Positions 56,279 through 64,000 of a stretch of DNA of 64,000 bases are shown here, one piece after another. How positions within the stretch are numbered: position 1 is the first letter of the stretch; each line of letters starts with the position of its first letter. Under the pieces are notes generated by a model. The model worked only from the letters and a program-made list of their open reading frames with translations, searched no databases and was not told where the DNA came from. Both the position numbers and the translations under genes were made by a program. This DNA comes from Anaerobiospirillum sp. NML120449 (lineage in GTDB: Bacteria > Pseudomonadota > Gammaproteobacteria > Enterobacterales > Succinivibrionaceae), in the NCBI RefSeq assembly GCF_023051105.1, contig NZ_JALKIL010000001.1, forward strand, positions 62,001 through 126,000, in the 5' to 3' direction.

Positions 56279-57784
56279 ATGAGCTCATCAGTTCCTTTGA
56301 AAGAAAAGGCATCGTTTGGTATAGGTGCCCTTGGCAAATCAACCTCCTTCTGGTTTATGAATGCCTATCTTATGGTGTTCTTTACTGACGTGGTTGGTCT
56401 GAGTCCGGCCTACGTGGCTTTTCTCTTTCTTTTTGCCCGCCTCTGGGATGCTTTCAATGATCCGCTGATGGGTTTTATTGTTGATAACACCAAGACCCGC
56501 TGGGGCAAGTTCCGTCCATGGATTTTCATTGGCGCTGTTATCAATGCCGCCATCATTCCTTTTCTTTTCTTTGACCCATCCCAGATTCTTTCTCCAGTCG
56601 GGGTCATGATCTGGTGCGGCGTGTTCTACATTCTGTGGGGCATGACCTTCACTGTTATCGACATTCCTTTCTGGTCTCTTATTCCGGCTATCAGCTCTGA
56701 TCCCCGCGAGCGTGATGTGATTGCCGTAATTCCCCGCACATGCTCGATGATTGGCGGTCAGTGCGTGGTTATTTTCGGTCTGCCGCTGATTACCTGGCTT
56801 GGTACCGGAATTGGTGCTACCGAGGCTGACGGTTACTGGCGCTTTGCCATGATTGTAGTGGCCTGTTTCCTGAGCGGCTCCATTGTCTGTGCCGTAAACG
56901 TTCGTGAGCACGTAACTCCACCAGTTCAGAAAAAGATCACTATCCGCGACATGCTGACTCTGCTGTTCAAAAACGATCAGCTGGTAGTGATTATTATCCT
57001 TACCGTCATTAATAACATGGCTCAGAACCTGGTTAATGGCACCATTATCTACTACTTCAAGTATATCCTGAACAATCAGGACATCTACCCTTACTTCATG
57101 GGTGCCGGTGCTATTGCCCAGTTTGTCGCTTTCCTTTCCTTCCCTTTAATTGTGCAGCGCACTTCCCGCAAGTTCGTCTTCATCGGCTCTGCCTGCATGG
57201 TGATTACCGGTTACTTCGGTCTGTTCGTGGCAGGCTCTCATGCTGACAGCAATATCTTTGTAGCAGGTGCCCTGTACTGCCTTGGTTCTGCAGGTTCTGC
57301 CTTCACCCTGGTATGTACCACTGTAATGCTGGCTGACACCGTAGATTACGGTGAGTACAAGTTCGATACCCGCTCCGAGTCCATTGTGTTCTCCATGCAG
57401 ACCATGACTGCCAAGATGGCAGGTGCTCTGGCCGGCTTTACCTCCTCACTTACTCTGTCCTTTGTAGGTTATGTACCAAATGTACCTCAGAGTGAGGAGA
57501 CCATTTTAGGCCTGAGAGTAGTAATGTTCATAGTCTCCTCAATTCTGATTCTGGCCACCATCATCATCTACTTCCGCTACTACAGGCTCAATGGCACTTT
57601 CTATAAGAACATGATGGAAAAGCTTGAGCAAAGCCGCGCCCGCAAGCTCGAGCAAAAGGCCCGCGAACACCAGCAGGGCTGTGAGTCCGGTACCACTGAC
57701 ATTGCTCAGTCCAACATTGGCCAGCCCGGCAGTGCCGAAGCCGCTCCAGCACGCAGCTCCGCTGCCGTCGACCCTGAAAGCTAA
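56279..57784 (+). CDS. GPH-family (MFS) sugar/cation symporter
   Basis: 501 residues with about twelve membrane helices. Family motifs: FMNAYLMVFFTDVVGLSPAY, FARLWDAFNDPLMGFIVDNT with TRWGKFRPWIFIG, as in MelB, YicJ and glucuronide carriers, and the later segment VMLADTVDYGEYKFDTRSES. It should import a glycoside together with a cation; the substrate is not predictable. I chose 56279 because GGAG lies six bases before it; the TTG and ATG codons just upstream are weaker. Residues from about 445 form a hydrophilic tail, first a charged helix (EKLEQSRARKLEQKAREHQQ), then Ala/Ser-rich sequence. No glycosidase gene is adjacent to suggest the sugar. Confidence 0.92.
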   Translation: MSSSVPLKEKASFGIGALGKSTSFWFMNAYLMVFFTDVVGLSPAYVAFLFLFARLWDAFNDPLMGFIVDNTKTRWGKFRPWIFIGAVINAAIIPFLFFDPSQILSPVGVMIWCGVFYILWGMTFTVIDIPFWSLIPAISSDPRERDVIAVIPRTCSMIGGQCVVIFGLPLITWLGTGIGATEADGYWRFAMIVVACFLSGSIVCAVNVREHVTPPVQKKITIRDMLTLLFKNDQLVVIIILTVINNMAQNLVNGTIIYYFKYILNNQDIYPYFMGAGAIAQFVAFLSFPLIVQRTSRKFVFIGSACMVITGYFGLFVAGSHADSNIFVAGALYCLGSAGSAFTLVCTTVMLADTVDYGEYKFDTRSESIVFSMQTMTAKMAGALAGFTSSLTLSFVGYVPNVPQSEETILGLRVVMFIVSSILILATIIIYFRYYRLNGTFYKNMMEKLEQSRARKLEQKAREHQQGCESGTTDIAQSNIGQPGSAEAAPARSSAAVDPES

Positions 57785-58106
57785 GACCAGGGCGGACCGC
57801 AGCAGCGCCGCCCGCCGGAGCAGGTAAGTCAGGCGACCTGATACCTGACACCCCGGACGGCGCTGCCTTATGACAGATTTGTATTTGCCTGCAATGATCA
57901 AGGCCCCTGAACCGCAAGGTCCAGGGGCCTTATTTCTCATTTCAGCAAGGTACTGCCAGGCACCAGGCCGGGGCTAGACCAGGGCCGGGCCGGTGAGCGC
58001 TGTGGCGCCCGGCAGCAGATGGCTGCAGTGCCGGTCCTGTCCGGGAGCTCAGGTGAGCAGGCGCTGCAGGCTTTGGCAGATCAGGCCTGCCGGGCCATGG
58101 GAACGG
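57785..58106. other. Gap between convergent transporter and tatD genes
   Basis: Contains the repeated 32-base terminator hairpin (57901-57932) and otherwise GC-rich unassigned sequence. Confidence 0.6.
57901..57936 (+). terminator. Terminator after the transporter gene; identical core to the fadD terminator
   Basis: Same 32-base hairpin as at 55440-55471, followed by ATTTCT. It also lies downstream of tatD on the other strand, so it may serve both genes. Confidence 0.8.
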
Positions 58107-58979
58107 TCAGCAAGGCCAGCCTTTGCCAAAAAGGGAGTCAATCTTGTAGGTGGAGACGTCCTTTTCCGGGATGTTGTCAGCTGATGGCTCGCTTAATGTG
58201 ACATTGAAGCACTTCTGGAAGTTTTCGGAGGTAATGCGGGCCATTTCTGAAGGGGCGGTTTTCTTGAAGTCAGCAACAAACTCAAGAGTGTAGCGGACAA
58301 AGGCCGGCTCATTGTCCATGCCGCGTACCGGTACCGGAGCCAGGTATGGGCAGTCGGTTTCCACCATGATGCGATCAAGAGGCACATATTCAAGCACCTC
58401 ACGGACATTGTCAGCGGCCTTGAAAGTGGCAATGCCGGAAAATGAGATGTAAAAGCCCAGATCAAGGCACTCACGGGCCATTTCCACTCCGTCGCAGAAG
58501 CAGTGCATAACGCCGCCACAGTCACGGGCATTATGCTCACGCATCAGAGCCACTGTGTCGTGATGGGCTGAGCGGGCATGGATAATCAGCGGCTTTTTGA
58601 CCTCATTGGCAAGGTCAATCTGACGGGCAAAGGAGTCCAGCTGGGCATCACGGGTCTCAGATGCATAGAAGTAATCAAGGCCAGTTTCACCAAGGGCAAT
58701 ACACTTTTCGTGCTTGAGGCACTCAAGCAGCTGCTCTTCAGTCCAGTTGCCTGCCTCCTCAAGATTGAGAGGATGAATGCCGCAGGAATTGAAGATACCG
58801 TCATAAGGCTCAATGATCTTCATCATGCGATCATAATCTTCAATGGTGCAGGCAACAGAAAGCATATGGGTTACACCACAGCCACGGGCACGGGCCATGG
58901 CCTCGCCAAGAGATTTTGGTCCCTTGCCCTCAAAGGTCAGGGATGCCAGATGGCAATGGGAATCAACTAAAAAGGTCAT
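58107..58979 (-). CDS. TatD-family metal-dependent hydrolase (YcfH type)
   Basis: 290 residues. A TIM-barrel metallohydrolase; family members are DNases or D-aminoacyl-tRNA-related hydrolases. Metal-ligand motifs in order: VDSHCHL at the start, ALGETGLDYFY, PLIIHARSAHHDT, VMHCFCDGVEMA and MVETDCPYLAPVPVRG, then AITSENFQKCFN-like end sequence. The start codon is preceded by CTGGAGCAATTAACAGCAT. Length is slightly more than the usual 260-265 because of about 25 extra C-terminal residues. In E. coli ycfH lies near tmk-holB; here it stands alone. Which of the three E. coli paralogues it corresponds to is not certain; YcfH is the closest in the N-terminal motif. Confidence 0.92.
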   Translation of the reverse strand: MTFLVDSHCHLASLTFEGKGPKSLGEAMARARGCGVTHMLSVACTIEDYDRMMKIIEPYDGIFNSCGIHPLNLEEAGNWTEEQLLECLKHEKCIALGETGLDYFYASETRDAQLDSFARQIDLANEVKKPLIIHARSAHHDTVALMREHNARDCGGVMHCFCDGVEMARECLDLGFYISFSGIATFKAADNVREVLEYVPLDRIMVETDCPYLAPVPVRGMDNEPAFVRYTLEFVADFKKTAPSEMARITSENFQKCFNVTLSEPSADNIPEKDVSTYKIDSLFGKGWPC

Positions 58980-59510
58980 ATGCTGTTAATTGCTCCAGGA
59001 GTTTTCAAACATTAAGGTACTGCCCTCAGGCCATGTGCACGACCATGCACGCCTGGTCTGAGCCAGGGACCAGTTCGGGCACATGTACAGGGGCGCATGC
59101 AGCGGCGGTGCTGTATGCTCTGCAGGCATGGCTGCAGGGCTGTCCGGGCGGAGGGCTGATGCATTGTAGCGCAAAAGGGCGGCCCGGAAATGACAAAAGG
59201 TCTCCTGAAGCGGCATTAATACCGTATCAGGAGACCTTCTGATTACTGAAAGCAGCAGGCCGGGGCAGTTAAAATCTGTCCACAGAGCCCTTGCCTTTGC
59301 CTGGGGGCTGTCTCCCAGGTTTCAGGCTGAATGTTCAGCCCTTTACCTGGAGTCAGGTCCTGGCCTGCAGCTGCCTTAAGGCTGCTACAGGTATGCAAAG
59401 GATGCTTTCAGAGGACGCCGGGCGCGCAGTTGACAGTATTTGACAGGGAGACTGTTAAGCCCTCTGAACTTACCATGAGCTGCGGTCCCGGAGCTGAGTG
59501 CGCAAACCTG
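58980..59510. other. Gap between tatD and the NrdD-like fragment
   Basis: About 530 bp. No gene is supported. A TCAGGAGACCTT/AAGGTCTCCTGA pair (about 59197-59240) forms a long inverted repeat around a short AT loop. Confidence 0.5.
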
Positions 59511-59678
59511 TCAGCTGACTTTGTTGAAGCTGTGCTTTACGCGGTCGTGCTCTTCGGCGCGCTTGCCATCATTGAAACGGTCAAGTGTGCCTACGAGATA
59601 ACCGGTAATGCGGCGAATGCGATCAAACTTGACGCCTTCACCAACTACGCCATTGACGGGCTTAAGTCTAGTGACCAT
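59511..59678 (-). CDS. Small NrdD-like glycyl-radical domain (free-standing fragment)
   Basis: 55 codons. The sequence RIRRITGYLVGTLDRFNDGK followed by RAEEHDRVKH matches the C-terminus of anaerobic ribonucleotide reductase NrdD; E. coli ends TRRVCGYLGSPDARPFNAGK then RVKH. This part holds the glycine that carries the radical (RITGYL). The rest of NrdD, including the cysteine motifs before the loop, is absent. The ATG at 59678 has AAAGGACAG eight bases upstream and codon use is like that of highly expressed genes here, so it could be translated. Two readings are possible: a remnant of a deleted nrdD, or a free-standing radical domain, as GrcA/YfiD is for pyruvate formate-lyase. The first is the safer reading. 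No nrdG is adjacent. Confidence 0.5.
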   Translation of the reverse strand: MVTRLKPVNGVVGEGVKFDRIRRITGYLVGTLDRFNDGKRAEEHDRVKHSFNKVS

Positions 59679-61247
59679 GAACTCTGTCCTTTGCAAGAAA
59701 CAATGGATAACCAGTGCCGTTTTCACGGCAGCGTTGCCGGATAGATGATAAATTTTATTTGTCCGGCGGGCTCATGGTAGCAAATGCCCATGGCAAATTC
59801 CAGGACGCCCAAAGCTCATAAAATGGCCCTGTCATTTCACCAAATGCCCTGTATATGGGGTCCTGAGTGTTGATTAAATTTTTGCAAAAAATAATGTGCC
59901 CTTACATTAAGCACCAGGCAGCAACTGTCCACATTCTTAGCCTCACAGCCCGCAGCTGACCGCCATATTAAGGGGGCTGCAGGGCCATAAGAGCTGACCC
60001 CCACCGGGCATGCACGCTCCCTGTCTGTCAGCCCTTGCTTATAAGTGAACCTGCATCTGTTTTCCCACAGTGGTCGCATCCTCAGCCACAGAGCCCATAT
60101 GTCAAGTCCCTCAGGCGAACCAGCCCCTGCCGTTATATAACAAAATTACGCATGATTTAAAAAACATGATGCAACCGCCCTAAAGGGCGATAAAACAGTG
60201 GCTCACGGGCTGATTGAGTGCCCGGCAAAAGAGCGTTATGCCCTGTCATTCGGCCCGTTCATTTGGGGCAGTTTATGTTGCCAGAAGCATACTTCGTGAC
60301 CATACGCAGGCAAAAGGTACTGATACGGGCTGCAGCGCAAACTGTGTCAGGCCTGCTCAGGAGGGCAGGCGGTGAGGCTGAGCTTGCAGTCCTGAATCAG
60401 CACAGGCAAGCTCAATGTCCAGGCAGGTCATGAGCATAAGCTGTTTATGAGCACAGAATATCGGTCACGAGCAGTGTCAGGCTGTAAGCACAGGCAAGCT
60501 GTGAGCGCAGCTAAGGCAGGTTATGAGCATAAGCAAGTTATGAGTAAGTAAGACAGGTCATGAACAGCGCAAAGCTGTGAGCATGTAAGACAGGTCATGA
60601 ACAGCGCAAAGCTGTGAGCATGTAAGACAGGTCATGAACAGCGCAAAGCTGTAAGCCTGTAAGGCAGGTGACGAGCACAGACAAGCTGTGAGCATGTAAG
60701 GCAGGTCACGAGCGACGGGCAGTTGTGGGCGTTGCGCCGCACTGTGCCCTGAGCGGGCATGCGGCGGCAGCGGTTCCGGGCCGGTGCAGTGGGGCCGGGC
60801 ATTATGTGCTTTGCTATAATGTGGGGCGCATGCTCGTGCGATGGCGCCGCGTCTGAGTCTCCTGAGGCTGTGTATGATGCAGCATCTGTCTTATGAGCTT
60901 TATGCATGGCAGCGCTGCTGCCCCATGTGCACAGGCCTGAAAGGCCCGGCAGCGACTGTAAGGTCGCACCCCCATAAAGGGACTGAATGCCGGCCCGGGC
61001 GCTGCTGCGCTCAGTATTCTTTTGCTTCCCACCCAGTGCGAGCCCAGGCACTATTTGCCTGTGCTGCGGGGCGCTTATGCCTTAACTGCCATGTTTTCAT
61101 GGCCTTGCTGGACCTGGCCTAACAGAGCTGTCCTGCAGGACAGCGGGAGCGCGACCTGCGGCGTCAGGCGGCGCTTCCGGGGCTGTGCTTTGACCAGGTG
61201 TAATCTAAGGCAAAGGGTGGATACTTGGGAAAATTAAGGTAATAACC
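59679..61247. other. Gap with long tandem repeats before hinT
   Basis: About 1.6 kb. From about 60420 the sequence is built from AAGCTGTGAGCA and CAGGTCATGA words, culminating in the 37-bp array at 60548-60716. A TATAATGTGGGG box is at 60815-60820. No gene is supported. Confidence 0.5.
60548..60716. repeat. 37-bp tandem repeat, about 4.5 copies
   Basis: Units start at 60548, 60585, 60622, 60659 and 60696 with the core CAGGTCATGAACAGCGCAAA; the first two are identical and the later ones diverge. No spacers, so not CRISPR. Degenerate forms extend upstream to about 60410. Confidence 0.92.
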
Positions 61248-61601
61248 ATGGCTGAACCAACCATTTTTGAAAAGATTATAAAGGGTGAGATTCCTTCTGA
61301 GATTGTGTACCGTGACGACACTGTCACTGCCTTTAAGGACATCAGCCCAAAGGCTGAAAACCACATTCTTATCGTGCCTAACAAGCCAATTCCTACTGTC
61401 TCTGATGTTGAGCCTGAAGATGAGGCTGTAATGGGCCATCTTTTCACTGTAGCCCGTAAAATCGCCACTGAGCTGGGTGTTGAGAAGTCCGGCTACCGTC
61501 TGATCGTCAACTGCGGTCCTGATGGTGGTCAGGAGGTTTACCACATCCACATGCATCTGCTGGCCGGTGGCAAGTTAGGCGGTCTGGGCTTCCCTGGCTG
61601 A
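61248..61601 (+). CDS. hinT: HIT-family purine nucleoside phosphoramidase
   Basis: 117 residues. HinT hydrolyses adenosine phosphoramidates and adenylated lysine. The start [20 protein letters not shown] and the active-site histidine triad [11 protein letters not shown] are diagnostic, with [14 protein letters not shown] and [16 protein letters not shown] between. The ATG has AAGGTAATAACC upstream. In E. coli hinT is followed by ycfL and lpoB; here an LpoB-like lipoprotein gene follows about 400 bases later, so the gene order is partly kept. Confidence 0.96.
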   Translation: MAEPTIFEKIIKGEIPSEIVYRDDTVTAFKDISPKAENHILIVPNKPIPTVSDVEPEDEAVMGHLFTVARKIATELGVEKSGYRLIVNCGPDGGQEVYHIHMHLLAGGKLGGLGFPG

Positions 61602-62005
61602 TAATGACTATGCAGCCCTGGGGCTCCCGGGCTTAAATGCCATACTGTCCTGGGCGGCCTGTGCTGAAAAACCATGCAGCCCTGGGCCTGCCGGGCTGAA
61701 AAGGCATGCTGCTCTGGACAGCCCGGGCTGAAAAGCCGCTCTTACCTGAGCAGGTATTGTCTGCCTGTCGGGCCAGGGTCCGAGTCAGGGAGCAGACCTG
61801 CCCCGGTGCTGTCCTGCCTTGCAGGGGCTCACAGTACAATATGATGGTCAGCTTCAGGCCAGATTGTGCCTGAATGCCGGTCTGGTCTGATATGCCTGTA
61901 GAGCTGGTAATGGGCAGGTGCTGGACTGTGCCGGGGCAGGCATGGGACGCAGGTGGTTAATGGTGCGCTGTGGTGGATATTATTTGTGTTTGAGGAAAAA
62001 CTGTC
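61602..62005. other. Gap between hinT and the lipoprotein gene
   Basis: Starts with the 32-bp degenerate tandem repeat 61611-61738. No gene or clear terminator is seen. Confidence 0.55.
61611..61738. repeat. 32-bp degenerate tandem repeat, 4 copies
   Basis: Units start at 61611, 61643, 61675 and 61707, each containing a CCTGGG-like word and GGGCTGAAAA or a variant. The array starts only nine bases after the hinT stop. Confidence 0.75.
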
Positions 62006-62956
62006 GTGCAAAAAGTGACATTGGGACTGGTCTGTGCCGCATTTGTGCTCGGTGCTGGCATGAGCGGCTGCCAGAGCATTAATGATCTGACTTCTTTTGG
62101 CGAGGACGGGAAGCGTCCGGTAGCTCAGGACGCAGCGGCCAAAGAGCAGCAGGCTCAGGAGCCGCAGATGTCTGATGCCCAGCTGTTAAGCGAGCTGTCA
62201 TCTGATGCCGGCGGTCCGGTAAACATGCAGTCCAATCCAAGAGCGGTACGTCAGGGTGTTTCCCTTGCCGATCGTCTGGAAAATGCTCCTCAGTCCCACA
62301 ATGCTCTGCTGGGAGCTGCAGACCCTTACACTTCAGTTAAGGAGGTACAGCTCTCCGAGTCTGACGAGCAGGCCCCTTTTATTACCGACCTTGATGAGGA
62401 CAACACCGCTCATCAGGCTGGAGTTACTGTGGCAGGCGCCAGTGCAGCTGCCGGGGCGGGCGTGGCTGGAGTTGCAGGCCAGGGCGGCATGCCATCTCAG
62501 GTACCGGCCTACAGCTCCGAATCCGAGCTGGGTTCAGCCTCATGCGCCCCTCAGATGAACCTTGAGGCCAGCGGTGTAGCCCGTGCTCTGATTAAGGATC
62601 TGGCAGCCCGTCTGCGCAATGAAGGTGGCAATATCTACGTGGCACCAACCATTATTGATAGTGAGTACCAGGACTGCATGCGTGATCTGAGCTCAGCTCT
62701 TCAGGACGGACTGTCTGACAGTACTCTGTTCAAGGTGGTACCTGCTACAGTAAATCTCAATAACATCATTTCGCAGAACATTGGTTCAGCCACTATTCTT
62801 CCAAGCCTTATTCATCAGTGCCGTGCCTCATCCATTCCTTATCTGGTAGTGTCCCAGGTAAAGAAGACCGGCGACAAGGCTGCCCTCACTCTGCGTATTA
62901 TCCGTACTGAGGATGGCATTACCTTAAGCCAGACCTACCGTCGTCTGCACAATTAA
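62006..62956 (+). CDS. Outer-membrane lipoprotein, LpoB-like
   Basis: 316 residues, starting at a GTG with TGAGGAAAAA in front. The N-terminus is a lipoprotein signal with lipobox LGAGMSGC; Cys22 would be lipidated. Residues 23-190 are low-complexity (Gln/Ala/Ser, with a Val/Ala/Gly-rich patch near 140-160). The last 125 residues form a domain with GNIYVAPTIIDSEYQDCMRD, DLSSALQDGLSDSTLFKVVP and PYLVVSQVKKTGDKAALTLR. Its strand and helix order resembles the C-terminal domain of E. coli LpoB, the activator of penicillin-binding protein 1b. Position after hinT supports this. Direct similarity is weak, so the assignment rests on gene order, lipobox, linker and fold pattern. Confidence 0.65.
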   Translation: MQKVTLGLVCAAFVLGAGMSGCQSINDLTSFGEDGKRPVAQDAAAKEQQAQEPQMSDAQLLSELSSDAGGPVNMQSNPRAVRQGVSLADRLENAPQSHNALLGAADPYTSVKEVQLSESDEQAPFITDLDEDNTAHQAGVTVAGASAAAGAGVAGVAGQGGMPSQVPAYSSESELGSASCAPQMNLEASGVARALIKDLAARLRNEGGNIYVAPTIIDSEYQDCMRDLSSALQDGLSDSTLFKVVPATVNLNNIISQNIGSATILPSLIHQCRASSIPYLVVSQVKKTGDKAALTLRIIRTEDGITLSQTYRRLHN

Positions 62957-63163
62957 GCGTGCGGCTCACAGCAGCAGCGTCCCATGGCGCTCCTGAACGG
63001 AGCGCCTGAGGCTGCAGCTGCTGACTCAGCTTCTGTTGCAGCTGCATGGGGTGATGCCATAGCAGACGCCAGGGCTTATGCCGGGGCAGACGCCAGAGCA
63101 GCTGCCTGGCATGATGCTCTGGCGTCTGACAGGCTGTCCTTATAACAGCCACTGATACTTTGC

Positions 63164-63209
63164 GGGGCCTGCCCGCCTGTCACCTTCTGTGATTAGGCGG
63201 GCAGGCCCC
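63164..63209 (+). terminator. Strong hairpin after the LpoB-like gene
   Basis: Perfect 15-bp arms, left beginning GGGGCCTGCCCGCC, with a 16-base loop. No T-run follows; instead the next promoter box begins eight bases later. It may end the upstream transcript or insulate the promoter. Confidence 0.5.
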
Positions 63210-63216
63210 GTTGCGC

Positions 63217-63222
63217 TATAAT
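63217..63222 (+). promoter_or_regulatory. Probable -10 box of the ABC-F gene
   Basis: TATAAT followed by GGGCG, about 120 bases before the start codon. No good -35 hexamer is visible; the region is occupied by the 63164-63209 hairpin. Confidence 0.4.
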
Positions 63223-63339
63223 GGGCGCGATTTTTTCCGTATTTTCAGGCAAGGCGCGTTCAGCGTAATCAGGTAATCCGGCAGGTAAATGTCTGCCGGC
63301 TGTCCCGTGGAGCTGACGGGCCATAAGTGGTTCCGGTTT

Positions 63340-64000
63340 ATGATTTCCCTGCAAGATCTGACAATAATGCGTGGCACCCGTGTGCTCATTGAAAACGCTA
63401 CAGCAACCATACTTTCAGGACAGAAAGTGGGCATTATCGGTCGTAACGGCTGTGGCAAATCAACTCTGTTTGCTGCCTTGCAGGGTGAGGTTGCTCCTGA
63501 GCAGGGCAGCATAGGCATGCCGCGCAATCTCAAGACAGCCACCGTAGCTCAGAAGACCCCGGCTCTTGAGATCTCTGCTCTTGATTATGTAATGCAGGGC
63601 GACAAGACAGTAAATGAGCTGCTCGAGCGCCGCAGCCGTGCCTGGGACAGCAATGATGGTGAAAAGATAGCTCTGATTGAAGATGAGCTGGGTCTTGCCG
63701 GTTACTGGACCTTAAAGGCCCGTACCGGTGCCCTGCTGCTGGGCCTTGGTTTTGGTCCTGATGAGCTTGACCGTCCGGTACGTGAGTTTTCCGGTGGCTG
63801 GCGTATGCGTCTTAACCTTGCTCAGGCTCTGATTTACAAATCAGATCTGCTCCTGCTTGACGAGCCTACCAATCACCTTGATCTGGACACAGTACTGTTC
63901 CTGCAGAACTATCTTAAAAATTACGAAGGCACCCTGCTTTGTATTTCCCACGATCGTGACTTCCTGGACAGCTTTGCCGACCACATTCTGCACTTTGAAG
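63340..64000 (+). CDS. yheS: ABC-F family ATPase, YheS-like, 5' part only
   Basis: 220 codons visible; the gene continues past the right edge. ABC-F proteins bind the ribosome and resolve stalled or inhibited translation. The first ATP-binding cassette is complete: ISLQDLTIMRGTRVLIENAT, Walker A GIIGRNGCGKST, signature EFSGGWRMRLNLAQAL, Walker B LLLLDEPTNHLDLD and the switch ISHDRDFLD. It follows E. coli YheS closely (for example QKTPALEISALDYVMQGD against QETPALPQAALEYVIDGD). There are no membrane segments. The ATG at 63340 matches the family start, though its ribosome site is weak. Confidence 0.93.
   Translation, partial: MISLQDLTIMRGTRVLIENATATILSGQKVGIIGRNGCGKSTLFAALQGEVAPEQGSIGMPRNLKTATVAQKTPALEISALDYVMQGDKTVNELLERRSRAWDSNDGEKIALIEDELGLAGYWTLKARTGALLLGLGFGPDELDRPVREFSGGWRMRLNLAQALIYKSDLLLLDEPTNHLDLDTVLFLQNYLKNYEGTLLCISHDRDFLDSFADHILHFE

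Larger units (their letters stand above)
62957..63339. other. Gap before the ABC-F gene
   Basis: Ala-codon-like GCAGC-rich sequence (62970-63125) followed by the strong hairpin at 63164-63209 and a TATAAT box. No gene. Confidence 0.55.

Noticed and set aside
59331..59744. Plus-strand 137-codon frame
   Set aside because: It overlaps the NrdD-like fragment on the opposite strand, which has recognisable similarity and codon use.
60548..60716. CRISPR array with 37-bp repeats
   Set aside because: The 37-bp units abut directly, with no unique spacers between them.
1..64000. tRNA, rRNA, tmRNA, RNase P RNA or riboswitch
   Set aside because: I scanned the gaps by eye for T-loop sequences and conserved RNA ends and found none; a covariance-model search was not possible.

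Overview
The window looks like a flagellated, probably anaerobic gammaproteobacterium. RdgC, TrhP (YegQ), GlpQ, a YheS-type ABC-F protein, HinT followed by an LpoB-like lipoprotein, and gyrA followed by serC are all typical of Gammaproteobacteria. Tandem small flagellins, a sigma-54 hook gene and a remnant of anaerobic ribonucleotide reductase suggest the Aeromonadales/Succinivibrionaceae side; that placement is an inference, not a proof. No rRNA, tRNA, CRISPR array, prophage or transposase gene was found.

Layout: sppA (partial, minus); an MCP chemoreceptor (plus); three tandem flagellin genes (minus) read from one sigma-28 promoter, the middle one split by an AT-rich insertion; a MoxR-like AAA ATPase with a giant DUF5682 protein (YehL/YehM-like); a solute-binding protein; an unknown 444-residue protein; creD with a huge disordered N-terminus; flgE behind a sigma-54 promoter; fmdB-aspS-yebC; two paralogous GT4 glycosyltransferases and a helical protein; glpQ; trhP and rdgC (minus); a KAP-family NTPase; gyrA and serC; a fadD-type acyl-CoA ligase with long extensions; a GPH/MFS sugar transporter; tatD (minus); hinT and an LpoB-like lipoprotein; and the start of a yheS-like ABC-F gene (runs off the end).

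Two general properties stand out. First, only about two thirds of the window is coding. Most genes stand alone with their own terminator, separated by 0.3-2 kb gaps that hold many short tandem repeats (units 10-96 bp), hairpins and at least two gene remnants. Second, many otherwise conserved proteins (SppA, DUF5682, CreD, FadD, GyrA, TrhP, both glycosyltransferases, the transporter, LpoB-like) carry Ala/Ser/Gly-rich low-complexity extensions or insertions missing from their Escherichia coli counterparts. The most promising single items are the interrupted flagellin, a 5'-UTR hairpin with compensatory changes shared by the three flagellin genes, a 55-codon free-standing NrdD-like glycyl-radical domain, a MoxR protein lacking the usual arginine pair, CreD and FadD with giant extensions, and a GyrA with resistance-type residues at the quinolone positions.
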